The notes under the pieces: model-generated
The model's database searches: none
Told to the model about the DNA's origin: nothing
What the model saw: only the letters and a program-made list of their open reading frames with translations
Shown: one piece after another, positions 8,683 to 17,243 of the stretch
How the letters are laid out: the number at the start of each line of letters is the position of its first letter
Position numbering within the stretch: position 1 is the first letter of the stretch
Position numbers and translations under genes: made by a program
DNA from: Acidimicrobiia bacterium
GTDB lineage: Bacteria > Actinomycetota > Acidimicrobiia > Acidimicrobiales > Bin134
DNA length: 64,000 nt
Reading direction: 5' to 3'
NCBI GenBank assembly: GCA_022819825.1
Contig: JAJEGM010000020.1
Location: 44,258-108,257, forward strand

Positions 8683-9099
8683 TCAGGCGGGTTCCCAGAA
8701 GATCATGGCGTGGGTGTCGTCGTAAGTGCGGGCATAGGCGGTAACGGGCATGCCGATCTCGACGGTTTCGGGGTCGATGCCGGTGAGGCCGCCGAACATT
8801 CTCACTCCCTCAGGGAGGTCGATCATGGCCAGCACATAGGGCAGTTCGGCGAAGGCCGGGACGCCGTATTGGCGGACCACGGTGTAGGTGTAGACGGTGC
8901 CGGTGCCGGCGGCCTCCATCCACTCGGGCTCGGCGCCGCAGGCGGTGCATATTGCTCGGGGATAATGCTGGCGATGGCCGCATTCCGGGCACTGCTGGAT
9001 GAGCAAGCGGCCCTCAGCGGCGGCGGCGAAAAACTCTCCGTACTCGCCCTCGCCGGCGGGGACCGGTCCCTGCCATTCAAGATCGCTGACGACCCTCAT
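8683..9099 (-). CDS. DUF35 OB-fold protein with zinc ribbon (acyl-CoA-associated)
   Basis: A 138-residue protein made of an N-terminal rubredoxin-like zinc ribbon (CPECGH followed by CTACG) and an OB-fold with the YTVVRQ and PYVLAMIDLPEG strands. Such proteins (ChsH2 C-terminal domain type) partner with thiolase-fold proteins or hydratases in steroid side-chain degradation and bind CoA esters. The ATG at 9099 overlaps the stop of the thiolase-fold gene as ATGA, which strongly suggests the two proteins work as a complex. Confidence 0.86.
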   Translation of the reverse strand: MRVVSDLEWQGPVPAGEGEYGEFFAAAAEGRLLIQQCPECGHRQHYPRAICTACGAEPEWMEAAGTGTVYTYTVVRQYGVPAFAELPYVLAMIDLPEGVRMFGGLTGIDPETVEIGMPVTAYARTYDDTHAMIFWEPA

Positions 9100-10274
9100 G
9101 ACGGCCGGTCCTTGCCCAAGATGACGGTGGCGATGGCCGACAGCCAGCCGCCGGAACCGCAGGCCAGGGCCAACTCCGCGTCGGGTACCTGGGCCTCGCC
9201 AGCGTCGCCTCGCAGCTGACGTACTGCTTCGATCAACAAGAAGATGCCCCGCATTCCCGGATGGTTGGACGACAAACCCCCTCCGTCGGTGTTGGTGGGC
9301 ATCGAGCCACCTCGGCGCAGGTGGCCCTCTTCCACATAGGCGCCGCCCTCTCCCCGATCGCAGAAGCCCAAGCCCTCCAGCATGAGCATCACAGTGATGG
9401 TGAAGCTGTCGTAGAGCTGGGCGGTGTCGATGTCGGCCGGTGTCACCCCCGCCTGGGCGAACGCCTCTGGTCCGCATACCGCTGCCCCCATCTCAGTGAA
9501 GTCGGGCATCTGGTGGATGTTCCAGTGAGTCTGGGTGCCCGCCGACCCCAACACGTAGATCGGGGGCTGGCGCAGATCCCGGGCGATCTCCTCAGTGGTC
9601 ATCACCAGCGCCCCACCCCCGTCGGTTATCACGCAGCAGTCCAGCTTGTGCAGCGGATCGGCGATCATACGGCTGCTCAACACGTCGTCCACCGTGATGG
9701 GGTCGCGGTAACGGGCATCAGGATTGAGGCCAGCGAACTCCCGAACCCCCACGGCGATCTCGGCCAATTGCTCCGAGGTGGTGCCGAACTCGTGCATATG
9801 GCGGCGGGCAGCCAGGGCATAGGCCCCCACCAGGGGCAATCCGTAGGGGGTGGCCATCTGCATGGCTCCGGTCACCGGCTGAGCGTCGCGCTGAAAGCCC
9901 CCGGTGCCCAGCACCCGGCCCATGCGGGTGAGCTGATCGGAGCCATAGGTGATCAGCACGGTGTCGCACAGCCCCTCCCGGATAGCGGCGGCCGCGTGCT
10001 GCACGTGGAACTCGAACGACGAGCCCCCCACCATGGTTCCGTCGATGTAGCGGTGGTTCACACCTAGGTACTCGGCCATGGACACGGCGTCGTCGCCCGC
10101 TGCTGGCCCGCCGCCGCTGGTGCTCACATATCCGTCGATGGCCGACTTGGCGATGCCGCAGTCGGCAATGGCACGACGGGCGGCCAGCGCATGGTGCTGC
10201 ACCGAGTTCAGGTGCGGCACCACCGGATAGTCGCTCAGGCCAATGCCGCAGATGACGGGGTGTCGGGAAGGCAT
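9096..10274 (-). CDS. Thiolase-fold protein without the usual nucleophilic cysteine (Ltp2/SCP-x-like)
   Basis: A 392-residue protein of the SCP-x/lipid-transfer thiolase family. The segment where a thiolase carries its catalytic Cys reads VGGSSFEFH (residues 82-90), and the C-terminal cysteine region reads ACGSGGW without the usual histidine. The known relatives lacking the Cys are acyl-CoA retro-aldolases such as Ltp2, which act with a DUF35 partner. That partner is encoded immediately downstream with an ATGA overlap. Aldol-lyase is therefore a better guess than thiolysis. It abuts the upstream CoA-transferase stop with no gap. Confidence 0.82.
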   Translation of the reverse strand: MPSRHPVICGIGLSDYPVVPHLNSVQHHALAARRAIADCGIAKSAIDGYVSTSGGGPAAGDDAVSMAEYLGVNHRYIDGTMVGGSSFEFHVQHAAAAIREGLCDTVLITYGSDQLTRMGRVLGTGGFQRDAQPVTGAMQMATPYGLPLVGAYALAARRHMHEFGTTSEQLAEIAVGVREFAGLNPDARYRDPITVDDVLSSRMIADPLHKLDCCVITDGGGALVMTTEEIARDLRQPPIYVLGSAGTQTHWNIHQMPDFTEMGAAVCGPEAFAQAGVTPADIDTAQLYDSFTITVMLMLEGLGFCDRGEGGAYVEEGHLRRGGSMPTNTDGGGLSSNHPGMRGIFLLIEAVRQLRGDAGEAQVPDAELALACGSGGWLSAIATVILGKDRPS

Positions 10275-11516
10275 CTAGGCCAGAGCCTCAATGATGGAGT
10301 TGTGCTCGCCGAGGTGGGGGGCGCGGTGACGGATGCGATAGGGGGACTTGGGAGCGATATACGGTGCTCCCAGATAGGTGAAGGTCCGGCCCAAGTCCTC
10401 GTGCTCCACTTCGACTGGGAAGCCTCGCTCTTGGAAGTGGGGGTCGGCCAGCACTTCTTCGGGGGAGTAGATGATGCCCACCGCCAAGCCCCGCTCTTGG
10501 GCGCCGATGAAGAACTCGTAGGCGGTGATGTTCTCGGAGATGAACCGGACTGCCTCTCGGGCGGCACCGAACATAGCGGTCACCTCGGGATCTTGGCCCA
10601 CCTGCGAAAGATGCAGATCCTCTTCGAGTTGGGCGCCCATCTCCAGGAAGAAGAACTCTTCAAATTGGTCTTTCAACCCCAGGCTCTCCATCCACTCCAC
10701 TACCACGGCGAAGTCCCGGGCCGAGCGGGGTGGAAAGCCGGTATTCACGTCGATGCCGTCTGCCGACAGTGCCCGGGTGAACGTGGTGGGCTCGATGGCC
10801 GCGTGCCGCCCAGTCTGGCGCTGCACCTCGTCGCCAGCTACCAACCACTGCACCGAGCCGAACTCTGTGGTCACGTTGGCGGCTGCGTGCATGCTGACGT
10901 CCACGAACTGGCCTTGGCCGGTGCGGTCTCGGGCCAACAGCGCGGTCTGGGCGGAGAGCACCGCAAATACCGAGCCGGTTTGGTACCCCTGGTTGCCCCC
11001 GCCCCGCTGGGGCGGGATGGCGTGGTCGTCGTAACCGCAGCTCCACACGGGCCCGCCTGCGGCCAGCACGGTGAGGTCGATGCTCTCTTCTTGGGACCGC
11101 GGTCCGTTGCGGCCAAACGGGGTTAGCGACACCCAAATCAACTCGGGATGGTCGGCCCGCAAGGTGTCGTGGTCGATGCCCAGGTCGGCCAATCGGCCAG
11201 GGCGCTCGGATTCCAGCACCACATCGACGGTGGCAACCAGCGACCGGAACCGGTCCCGACCGTCTTCATCCCCTAGATCCAGGGTCACGCCCAGCTTGGA
11301 GGCGTTGTAGTGCCACCACCACAGGCTGCGCTCGGGATCGGGCACATCGTGCAGGAACGGCTCAAATCCCCGGGTGTGGTGACCATCGGGAGGCTCAACC
11401 ACAATGACCTCGGCCCCCATCCCCGCCAGTATCAGGCCGGCATACGCTGACGCTTCACCGGCCAGCTCCACTACTCGGATTCCTGCCAGAGCGCCGGGAA
11501 GATCGTTCCCCGCCAT
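10275..11516 (-). CDS. Family III CoA-transferase subunit lacking the catalytic aspartate
   Basis: A 413-residue CaiB/BaiF-type protein (ALAGIRVVELAGEASAYAG at the N-terminus, KLGVTLDL, WVSLTPFGRNGP). In the catalytic segment the family has an Asp, as in GDFGGGS of the racemase at 1-1054. Here the aligned segment is GYQTGSVF with Gly177 in that place. It may be the non-catalytic partner of the next CoA-transferase, whose stop overlaps this start by 1 nt. Together they would activate or deactivate an acid by CoA transfer; substrate unknown. Confidence 0.83.
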   Translation of the reverse strand: MAGNDLPGALAGIRVVELAGEASAYAGLILAGMGAEVIVVEPPDGHHTRGFEPFLHDVPDPERSLWWWHYNASKLGVTLDLGDEDGRDRFRSLVATVDVVLESERPGRLADLGIDHDTLRADHPELIWVSLTPFGRNGPRSQEESIDLTVLAAGGPVWSCGYDDHAIPPQRGGGNQGYQTGSVFAVLSAQTALLARDRTGQGQFVDVSMHAAANVTTEFGSVQWLVAGDEVQRQTGRHAAIEPTTFTRALSADGIDVNTGFPPRSARDFAVVVEWMESLGLKDQFEEFFFLEMGAQLEEDLHLSQVGQDPEVTAMFGAAREAVRFISENITAYEFFIGAQERGLAVGIIYSPEEVLADPHFQERGFPVEVEHEDLGRTFTYLGAPYIAPKSPYRIRHRAPHLGEHNSIIEALA

Positions 11517-12745
11517 CAGATCACCCCCTCTGCGGCCAGGTCGGTCAACTCGGCGTCGGAATGACCGAGCAGGCCCCCAAGTATCTGGCGGTTGTGCTGG
11601 CCCAATAGAGGAGCTCCCCGCTCCAGCACCCAGTCGGTCTCGGAGAAATGGGCGGGGATTCCGTCGACCCGAACCCGACCCATCTCACCGTGGGTGACGG
11701 TGGGCCACAAGCCCCAGGCCTCGGTGTTGGGGTCGTTGTCGATCCGGTCCTCCGGCTTGGCCACTCCGGCAGCGGGCACACCGACGGCTTGCAGTTCAGC
11801 GGCCGCCTTGAACCGATCCCGACCTGAACTCCAGGCCCGCACGGCATCGTCCAACTCGTCCTCATAGGCCAGCCGCCCGGCCAGGTCGTCGAACCGCGGG
11901 TCGTTGATTCCCATAAGCCGGGCGATGGCCTGCCAATCGCGGTCGTCTCGGGCAGCCAGGGCCAGCCAGGCGTCGTGCCCGTCGGCCTCATAGATGCCGT
12001 GAGGAGCCATGGCCGGGAACTGGCTGCGGTTGCTGTAGGGCATGCCGTCGCGCCGCAGCGGCCGTCCGTTCACGGTGTAGTCCAATGCCACCGGGCCGAG
12101 CATGGTGGCCCCGGCGTCGGTACACGACATGTCGATCCATTGGCCCTCGCCGGTGCGGCTGCGGTGGATGAGCCCGGCCATGATGGCCATGGCCATGAAG
12201 TTCCCTCCGTGGTGGTCCATGTAGGAGTAGCCCCACCCAGCCGATGGCATGTCGGGGAGCCCGGAGGTGAAGGTGAGTCCGCAGCAGGCCTGCACGATCG
12301 GGCCCCACGTCTTGTACTTGCAATAGGGGCCTACGTGGCCGAACCCGCAGTTGGACACGTACAAGATGTCGGGCTTGATCTCTTTCAAACGGTCGTATCC
12401 AAAACCCAGGCGCTCCAACACCCCGGCGGCGAAGTTCTCGGTGACGGCGTCGCTCACCGAGATGATCTCGGCCAGCAGCTCTTTGCCCCGCTCGGTGCGG
12501 AGGTTGAGCGTGACCCCCAGCTTCTCCACGTTGTGGTTGTTGAAGCAGCCGCCGAACTCATGGCCCCGGCGGTCGTCCACGAACGGGGACGTTCCCCGGA
12601 GCACATCCCATTTGCCGAGGCGCACCGGATCCTCGATGCGGATGATCTCGGCCCCGAAGGCGGCCATCCACCGGGTGGCCCCTGCTCCGGCCAGCTGCCC
12701 GGTGAAGTCGCAGATGCGAATGTGGGACAAAGCCTCAGATTTCAC
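11516..12745 (-). CDS. Family III CoA-transferase (CaiB/BaiF), catalytic-type subunit
   Basis: A 409-residue CoA-transferase III. Conserved blocks are IRICDFTGQLAGAGATRWMA, KLGVTLNL, YVSNCGFGHVGPY and the catalytic-type SYMDHHGG (Asp177). The first gene of the operon that continues with the Asp-less paralogue, the thiolase-fold protein and DUF35. The GTG start at 12745 is preceded by TAAGGT at 6 nt and has no Shine-Dalgarno. The pair resembles heteromeric CoA-transferases in which two paralogues associate (inference). Confidence 0.86.
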   Translation of the reverse strand: MKSEALSHIRICDFTGQLAGAGATRWMAAFGAEIIRIEDPVRLGKWDVLRGTSPFVDDRRGHEFGGCFNNHNVEKLGVTLNLRTERGKELLAEIISVSDAVTENFAAGVLERLGFGYDRLKEIKPDILYVSNCGFGHVGPYCKYKTWGPIVQACCGLTFTSGLPDMPSAGWGYSYMDHHGGNFMAMAIMAGLIHRSRTGEGQWIDMSCTDAGATMLGPVALDYTVNGRPLRRDGMPYSNRSQFPAMAPHGIYEADGHDAWLALAARDDRDWQAIARLMGINDPRFDDLAGRLAYEDELDDAVRAWSSGRDRFKAAAELQAVGVPAAGVAKPEDRIDNDPNTEAWGLWPTVTHGEMGRVRVDGIPAHFSETDWVLERGAPLLGQHNRQILGGLLGHSDAELTDLAAEGVI

Positions 12746-12830
12746 GGCCCGACCTTATGCGGTCGGATTAAGCGGCAACCGAGTCGGGAAACGCCGACGG
12801 CCCCGCCCGCCGTTCCCTAGGCTCCTCCCC
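12746..12830. promoter_or_regulatory. Divergent promoter region with an inverted repeat
   Basis: The 85-nt gap between the CoA-transferase operon and the hydroxyacid dehydrogenase. TAAGGT (12757-12752, minus) is 6 nt from GTG 12745, and TAGGCT (12818-12823, plus) is 7 nt from GTG 12831. A perfect CCGACC/GGTCGG repeat at 12749-12754 and 12761-12766 surrounds the minus -10 and could be an operator. Confidence 0.4.
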
Positions 12831-13757
12831 GTGCGAGTGCTACACCACATGGAAGACGGGCGGCTCGACCCGATCATCGCCCGATTCGAAACCGTGGAGT
12901 TCGTGTGCGTCCCTCGCCAGGGCGACATCCCCGAAGGGGCGTCCGGCGACGTGTTGCTGACCATCCCCCGGGGCTATCCCAACCTCTCCGAGCTCCTGGA
13001 CCGAGGGGTGGAGTGGGTACACGTGACAAGCACCGGGATCGACGGGTTTCCGCTCGAGTTCCTGGGCGACCGGGTGATGACCTGCTCACGGGGGGCTTCC
13101 GCTATCGGTATCTCCGAGTGGTGCCTGGCCATGATGCTGGCCTTCGAGAAGGACCTGCCCAATGTGTGGCTGCAAAGCCCGCCTGAGCGATGGTTCACCG
13201 CCGATCTGGGGGCGCTCTACGGCAAGACCCTGGGACTCATCGGGCTGGGCGGCATCGGCACCGCGGTGGCCCGCCGGGCCCTCGCCTTCGATATGACGGT
13301 GTTGGCTTTGCGACGCACAGCGGCGCCTTCGCCTCTGGTTGGGGTGCAGATCGCCACCTCGTTGGACGAGCTGTTGGAGCGCTCCGATCACATCGTGGTG
13401 GCCGCTCCGGCCACCGCCGCCACCCATCACCTCTTGGATGCCGACACCCTGGCCAAAGCCAAGCCGGGCGCGCACATCATCAACATCGCCCGGGGCGACC
13501 TCATCGACCAGGACGCCCTGCGGGCTGCACTGGACCGCGGGCATATCGCCCGGGCCTCGCTGGACACGGTGGAGCCCGAGCCCCTCCCCGAGGGCCACTG
13601 GCTGTACGAGCACCCCCAGGTCCGACTCAGCGCCCATGTGTCCTGGTGCATGCCTGAATCCTGGGACTTCCTCATGGCCCCCTTCGCCGACAATCTTCAG
13701 CGCCGCTTAGACGGACAACCCCTAGAGGGAATCGTCAACCCCAACGAGGAGTACTAG
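12831..13757 (+). CDS. D-isomer-specific 2-hydroxyacid dehydrogenase family protein
   Basis: A 308-residue NAD(P)-dependent enzyme related to glyoxylate/hydroxypyruvate reductases. The nucleotide-binding motif GLGGIG is at residues 138-143. The catalytic triad is Arg221 (NIARGDLID), Glu250 (VEPEPLPEG) and His269 (SAHVSW). The GTG start is chosen from the TAGGCT hexamer 7 nt upstream; the frame stays open further upstream but only as antisense of the CoA-transferase. It converges with the acyl-CoA synthetase with a 4-nt overlap. Confidence 0.85.
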   Translation: MRVLHHMEDGRLDPIIARFETVEFVCVPRQGDIPEGASGDVLLTIPRGYPNLSELLDRGVEWVHVTSTGIDGFPLEFLGDRVMTCSRGASAIGISEWCLAMMLAFEKDLPNVWLQSPPERWFTADLGALYGKTLGLIGLGGIGTAVARRALAFDMTVLALRRTAAPSPLVGVQIATSLDELLERSDHIVVAAPATAATHHLLDADTLAKAKPGAHIINIARGDLIDQDALRAALDRGHIARASLDTVEPEPLPEGHWLYEHPQVRLSAHVSWCMPESWDFLMAPFADNLQRRLDGQPLEGIVNPNEEY

Positions 13758-15235
13758 CCGTCGGTTGACAACACTGCCGCCACCACCTCGCGGCGGCGGA
13801 CCTGGCCGGTGGCCGGAGTGCGGGGGATGGCATCCATGGTCTCGATGCGGCGGGGGTGCTTGAACCGGGCCAGGCGGTTGCTCAGGTGGGCTTGCACTGC
13901 ATTGGGAGTGGGCCGGGCAACGCCCGACGCGAGCACGAACACGGCGCACACCACCTCGCCCCAGCGGTCGTCGGGAATGCCCACCACCGCCACTTCGGCA
14001 GCACCGGGGAAATCAGCCAGATGGCCTTCGACCTCGGCAGGCGACACCGTCTCGCCACCGGTGCGGATTACGTCTTTGACTCTCCCGACGATGGAGTAGA
14101 AGCCGTCGCCGTCCACCTCGGCCAGATCGCCGGTGCGGAACCAGCCGTCTTCGGTGAATGCCTCAGCGGTGGCGTCGGGATTGTCGAAATAACCGTCGAA
14201 CATGAAGGGCGACCGGGTCTGGAGCTCTCCCTGGTCGAGGCGCACCTCCGCGCCGGTGTGGGCCTGACCGCAACTCCCCGGCCGGGACTCCATGTCGGCG
14301 TCGTCCAGCATCGTGACCGAGCCCGCCTCAGTGGAGCCGTAAAAGACCCGTCGATGGGCGTTGGGGAACGCGGCCTTCAGGTCGGCCAGCAGCTCGGGTG
14401 GGGTGGCCGAGGTGCCGGAAGTGGCGAATCGGAGCGAGGCCAAATCGGCATGGCGACCGGCATCCAACACCCGGCGCCACACCGCCGGGATGCAGTTCAT
14501 GTAGGCCGCTTGGTGATGCTGAACCGCATCGATCAACACATCGGCGTCGGCCCGGTCAGTGAACACCACCAGCCCTCGGGCCTGCCAGGCCTGAAGGGCG
14601 ATGGTCCACGCCCCCATGTGGAACATCGGGAACATGCACACCGTGGCCCCCCTCGGCTCCAGCAGCGCCGGGGTGCGGGTGCGGAGCCAATTGCACCGGT
14701 GCGACAGCACCACGCCCTTGGACTTACCTGTGCTGCCGCTGGTGAAGAACACCACATGAGGATCGCTCTCCCCCACCTGCGATGGCACCGGTGCCGCGGC
14801 CGACCCTGACTGGGCCTCGGCAACCAGGTCGAGCCCGGGACCGGTGCCTCCCAACCGCACCAGTGGGACCCCCACGGCGTCGGCCACCGCCTGCCCAGCC
14901 TCGGCGTGTCCGGGATCGACCACCAGCAGCCGGGGTCGAGCCAGGCCCACCATCTCGGCCGCCTCCTCGGGCGACAGCCGGGCGTTAGCCGGGGCGAACA
15001 CAGTCCCCGCTCGGGCCAGGGCTACAAAGAGCGACACCGACGCCAGGTTGTTGTCGCTCCAGGTGACCACCCGGTCGCCCCGACTCACCCCGAGTCCGGT
15101 CAGCACATGGCCCATCTGATTGGCCTGCCGGCGCAGCTCCCCGTAGGTGAGCACTTGCCCGTCCAGCGCCGCTGCCGGGCGATGCGGCACGGTCGCGGCC
15201 GCATTGTCGAACACCGAGCCGATCACCAACTCCAT
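13754..15235 (-). CDS. Acyl-CoA synthetase-like AMP-binding protein with altered A10 motif
   Basis: A 493-residue ANL-superfamily protein. The ATP-binding loop FFTSGSTGKSKGVV is at about 164-177, with YGSTE and GWFRTGDLAEVDGDG downstream. The C-terminal A10 motif, which carries the lysine needed for adenylation, reads PATGQVRRREV with Gln478 where Lys is expected. It could be impaired in adenylate formation or act on preformed intermediates. ATG 15235 is preferred over GTG 15247 because TAGTGT is 8 nt upstream of the ATG. Substrate unknown. Confidence 0.85.
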   Translation of the reverse strand: MELVIGSVFDNAAATVPHRPAAALDGQVLTYGELRRQANQMGHVLTGLGVSRGDRVVTWSDNNLASVSLFVALARAGTVFAPANARLSPEEAAEMVGLARPRLLVVDPGHAEAGQAVADAVGVPLVRLGGTGPGLDLVAEAQSGSAAAPVPSQVGESDPHVVFFTSGSTGKSKGVVLSHRCNWLRTRTPALLEPRGATVCMFPMFHMGAWTIALQAWQARGLVVFTDRADADVLIDAVQHHQAAYMNCIPAVWRRVLDAGRHADLASLRFATSGTSATPPELLADLKAAFPNAHRRVFYGSTEAGSVTMLDDADMESRPGSCGQAHTGAEVRLDQGELQTRSPFMFDGYFDNPDATAEAFTEDGWFRTGDLAEVDGDGFYSIVGRVKDVIRTGGETVSPAEVEGHLADFPGAAEVAVVGIPDDRWGEVVCAVFVLASGVARPTPNAVQAHLSNRLARFKHPRRIETMDAIPRTPATGQVRRREVVAAVLSTDG

Positions 15236-15296
15236 CGCCGGGCACACTACCGGGAGATGGGGCCTCCAACCGGTGTGGTCACTACCGTGAGGGACA

Positions 15297-15974
15297 ATGA
15301 CGGAGCAAACGGGTCGGCGATCTAGGGCCGCAGAACTCGCTCTCGAAAAGGCCTATGCGGCCAAAGGCCCAGAGGCCAATCGCGAGCTGTACGCATCGTG
15401 GGCCAAGACGTACGAGTCGGGCTTCATCGTCGACAGCGGATACGTCTACCACCAAGAAGTGGTCAAGGTCTTCAGCGATGGATTCGAACAAAGGAGCCAG
15501 CCTGTTCTGGATGTGGGCTGTGGAACCGGAGTCGTCGGGGGCGAGTTGGCCAAGTTGGGCGTGTCCGTTATCGACGGCATCGATATCTCCCCAGAAATGC
15601 TGGCCGAAGCCGCGGCCAAGACGTGCAACGGCCGCCCGGTGTATCGGCAACTCATTGAAGCCGACCTCACCGGTCAGACCGAATTGGCCGTTGGCGCCTA
15701 CGCCGGCATCGTGAGCTCAGGAGCATTCACCCATGGGATCTTCGGTCCGGAGACGATTTTGAAACTGCTCCGGGCGGCGAGCCCCGGTGCTCGTTTCGCG
15801 CTCGGGATCAACTCTGCCCACTTTGAAGAGGTCGGCTTTGCCGACTGGCTGGGACAGCGCCAGTCGGACGGACACATCTCAGAGCCGCACTTCGAGTTGC
15901 GGCCAATCTATGGCGACGCTGACGAGGCAGATCCCAACCAGTGGTCCCGCATCGCAGTCTTCTCGGCCTCGTGA
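15297..15974 (+). CDS. SAM-dependent methyltransferase (class I)
   Basis: A 225-residue protein with an N-terminal helical region and the SAM-binding motif VLDVGCGTGVVGG at about residue 70, followed by the acidic strand DGIDISPEML. The layout resembles WBSCR27/Williams-region-type and small-molecule methyltransferases. TACCGT lies 8 nt before the ATG, indicating a leaderless start. It is the first of three plus-strand genes including a P450 and a second methyltransferase, which together could tailor one metabolite. Confidence 0.82.
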   Translation: MTEQTGRRSRAAELALEKAYAAKGPEANRELYASWAKTYESGFIVDSGYVYHQEVVKVFSDGFEQRSQPVLDVGCGTGVVGGELAKLGVSVIDGIDISPEMLAEAAAKTCNGRPVYRQLIEADLTGQTELAVGAYAGIVSSGAFTHGIFGPETILKLLRAASPGARFALGINSAHFEEVGFADWLGQRQSDGHISEPHFELRPIYGDADEADPNQWSRIAVFSAS

Positions 15975-16016
15975 GCAAAGCCGCATAAGTGGACGGGACG
16001 TGGCACCATTGGACCC

Positions 16017-17243
16017 ATGAGCTTGACGTCCGATCCGCTCCCCGGCACAGAAGAGGAAAACGCGTTCGACCCGTTCGCCTATCCCGAGGCGGTGCCAATC
16101 GACACGTTGGCCGAGCTGCGTTCAGAGTGCCCGGTGGCCCGGACTCCCACTGGCTGGTACCTCACCAAGTTTGACCATGTGTTGGAGGCCACCAGAGACG
16201 TGGAGACCTTCGTGTCCAGCTTCCGCGATCCCGGCGTGGTGGTCCCCGAAGAGGAGAAGCTCATCAGCGAAATCCCCGAACCACGTCACGGCAAGGTGCG
16301 GAGGATCATCAACGCCACGGTGGCCCATCACAAGTCGATGCGAGCCGAGCCCTTCGTGCGGGATCTGTGCCACCAATATCTCGACCCGATCTTGGAGCGG
16401 GGCCACGGCGAGCTGGTGGCCGAGTTCATAACCCCGGTGCCTATCAACGTGATCTCCCACCTCATCGGGGTGCCCGCCGAGGACTGGGAGCAGTTCCACG
16501 CCTGGACCGACGAGGTTGTGCTGGGCGACTACCCCCGCACCAACCGCAACGAGCGGGGCGAGGGCCTGGCCGGTGCCCATCCCGAGTTCTGCGCCTACAT
16601 CGACGCCCTGATCGCCGAGCGGCGGGCCAGCGACGAGGCCCCCGACGACCTGGTAACCCGGCTCATCACCACCGAGATCGAGGGTCACCGCCTCACCGAT
16701 GTGGAGATACGCACCCAGCTTGCCTTCCTCATCATGTCGGGCAACGAGACCACCCGGCACCTGATCGGCAACCTGCTGTGGCGCATCATCGGCGACTCTG
16801 AGCTGTTCGCCACCCTCAAGGCCGACCGGAGCCTCTCTGAGCGGGCGGTAGAGGAATCGTTGCGGATCGACTCCCCCGCCCACATGCTCATTCGGGACTG
16901 CACTGCGGACACCGATGTGTTCGGCGCTCCGATGCGCAGTGGCGACAAGATCGTGTTCGGCGTGTCGTCGGCCAATCGGGACGAGGACTACTTCGACGAT
17001 CCCGATTCATTCCGGCTCGACCGGGACCGCCCCAAAGACCACATCGCCTTCGGCGGTGGCCCCCACATCTGCCCCGGCGCCAGCCTGGCCCGCCTGGAAG
17101 GCCGAGTGGCGCTGGAGGTGTTCTTGGACCGAGTGGCCACTGCCGAGCTGGCCCCCGGATGCGTTCGCAAGAAGACCCCTGTGTTCTGGGCCAACGGACC
17201 CGACCGCCTCGACGCGTTCTTGACTCCCGAACCCGTTGGCTGA
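16017..17243 (+). CDS. Cytochrome P450
   Basis: A 408-residue soluble bacterial P450, a haem monooxygenase. The I-helix reads MSGNETTRHLIGN (oxygen-activating region), the K-helix ExxR is in EESLRID, and the haem loop FGGGPHICPG holds the axial ligand Cys352. The length is normal. The ATG at 16017 is 42 nt after the methyltransferase stop. The 3' end overlaps the TTG start of the second methyltransferase. No ferredoxin or reductase gene lies nearby, so electron donors must come from elsewhere. Substrate unknown. Confidence 0.93.
   Translation: MSLTSDPLPGTEEENAFDPFAYPEAVPIDTLAELRSECPVARTPTGWYLTKFDHVLEATRDVETFVSSFRDPGVVVPEEEKLISEIPEPRHGKVRRIINATVAHHKSMRAEPFVRDLCHQYLDPILERGHGELVAEFITPVPINVISHLIGVPAEDWEQFHAWTDEVVLGDYPRTNRNERGEGLAGAHPEFCAYIDALIAERRASDEAPDDLVTRLITTEIEGHRLTDVEIRTQLAFLIMSGNETTRHLIGNLLWRIIGDSELFATLKADRSLSERAVEESLRIDSPAHMLIRDCTADTDVFGAPMRSGDKIVFGVSSANRDEDYFDDPDSFRLDRDRPKDHIAFGGGPHICPGASLARLEGRVALEVFLDRVATAELAPGCVRKKTPVFWANGPDRLDAFLTPEPVG

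Noticed and set aside
8683..9477. A longer reading of the DUF35 gene
   Set aside because: The first part is another frame of the thiolase-fold gene; ATG 9099 gives the family start and the ATGA overlap.
12351..12830. N-terminal extension of the hydroxyacid dehydrogenase
   Set aside because: The extension is antisense to the CoA-transferase and lacks family similarity; GTG 12831 has a -10 at 7 nt.
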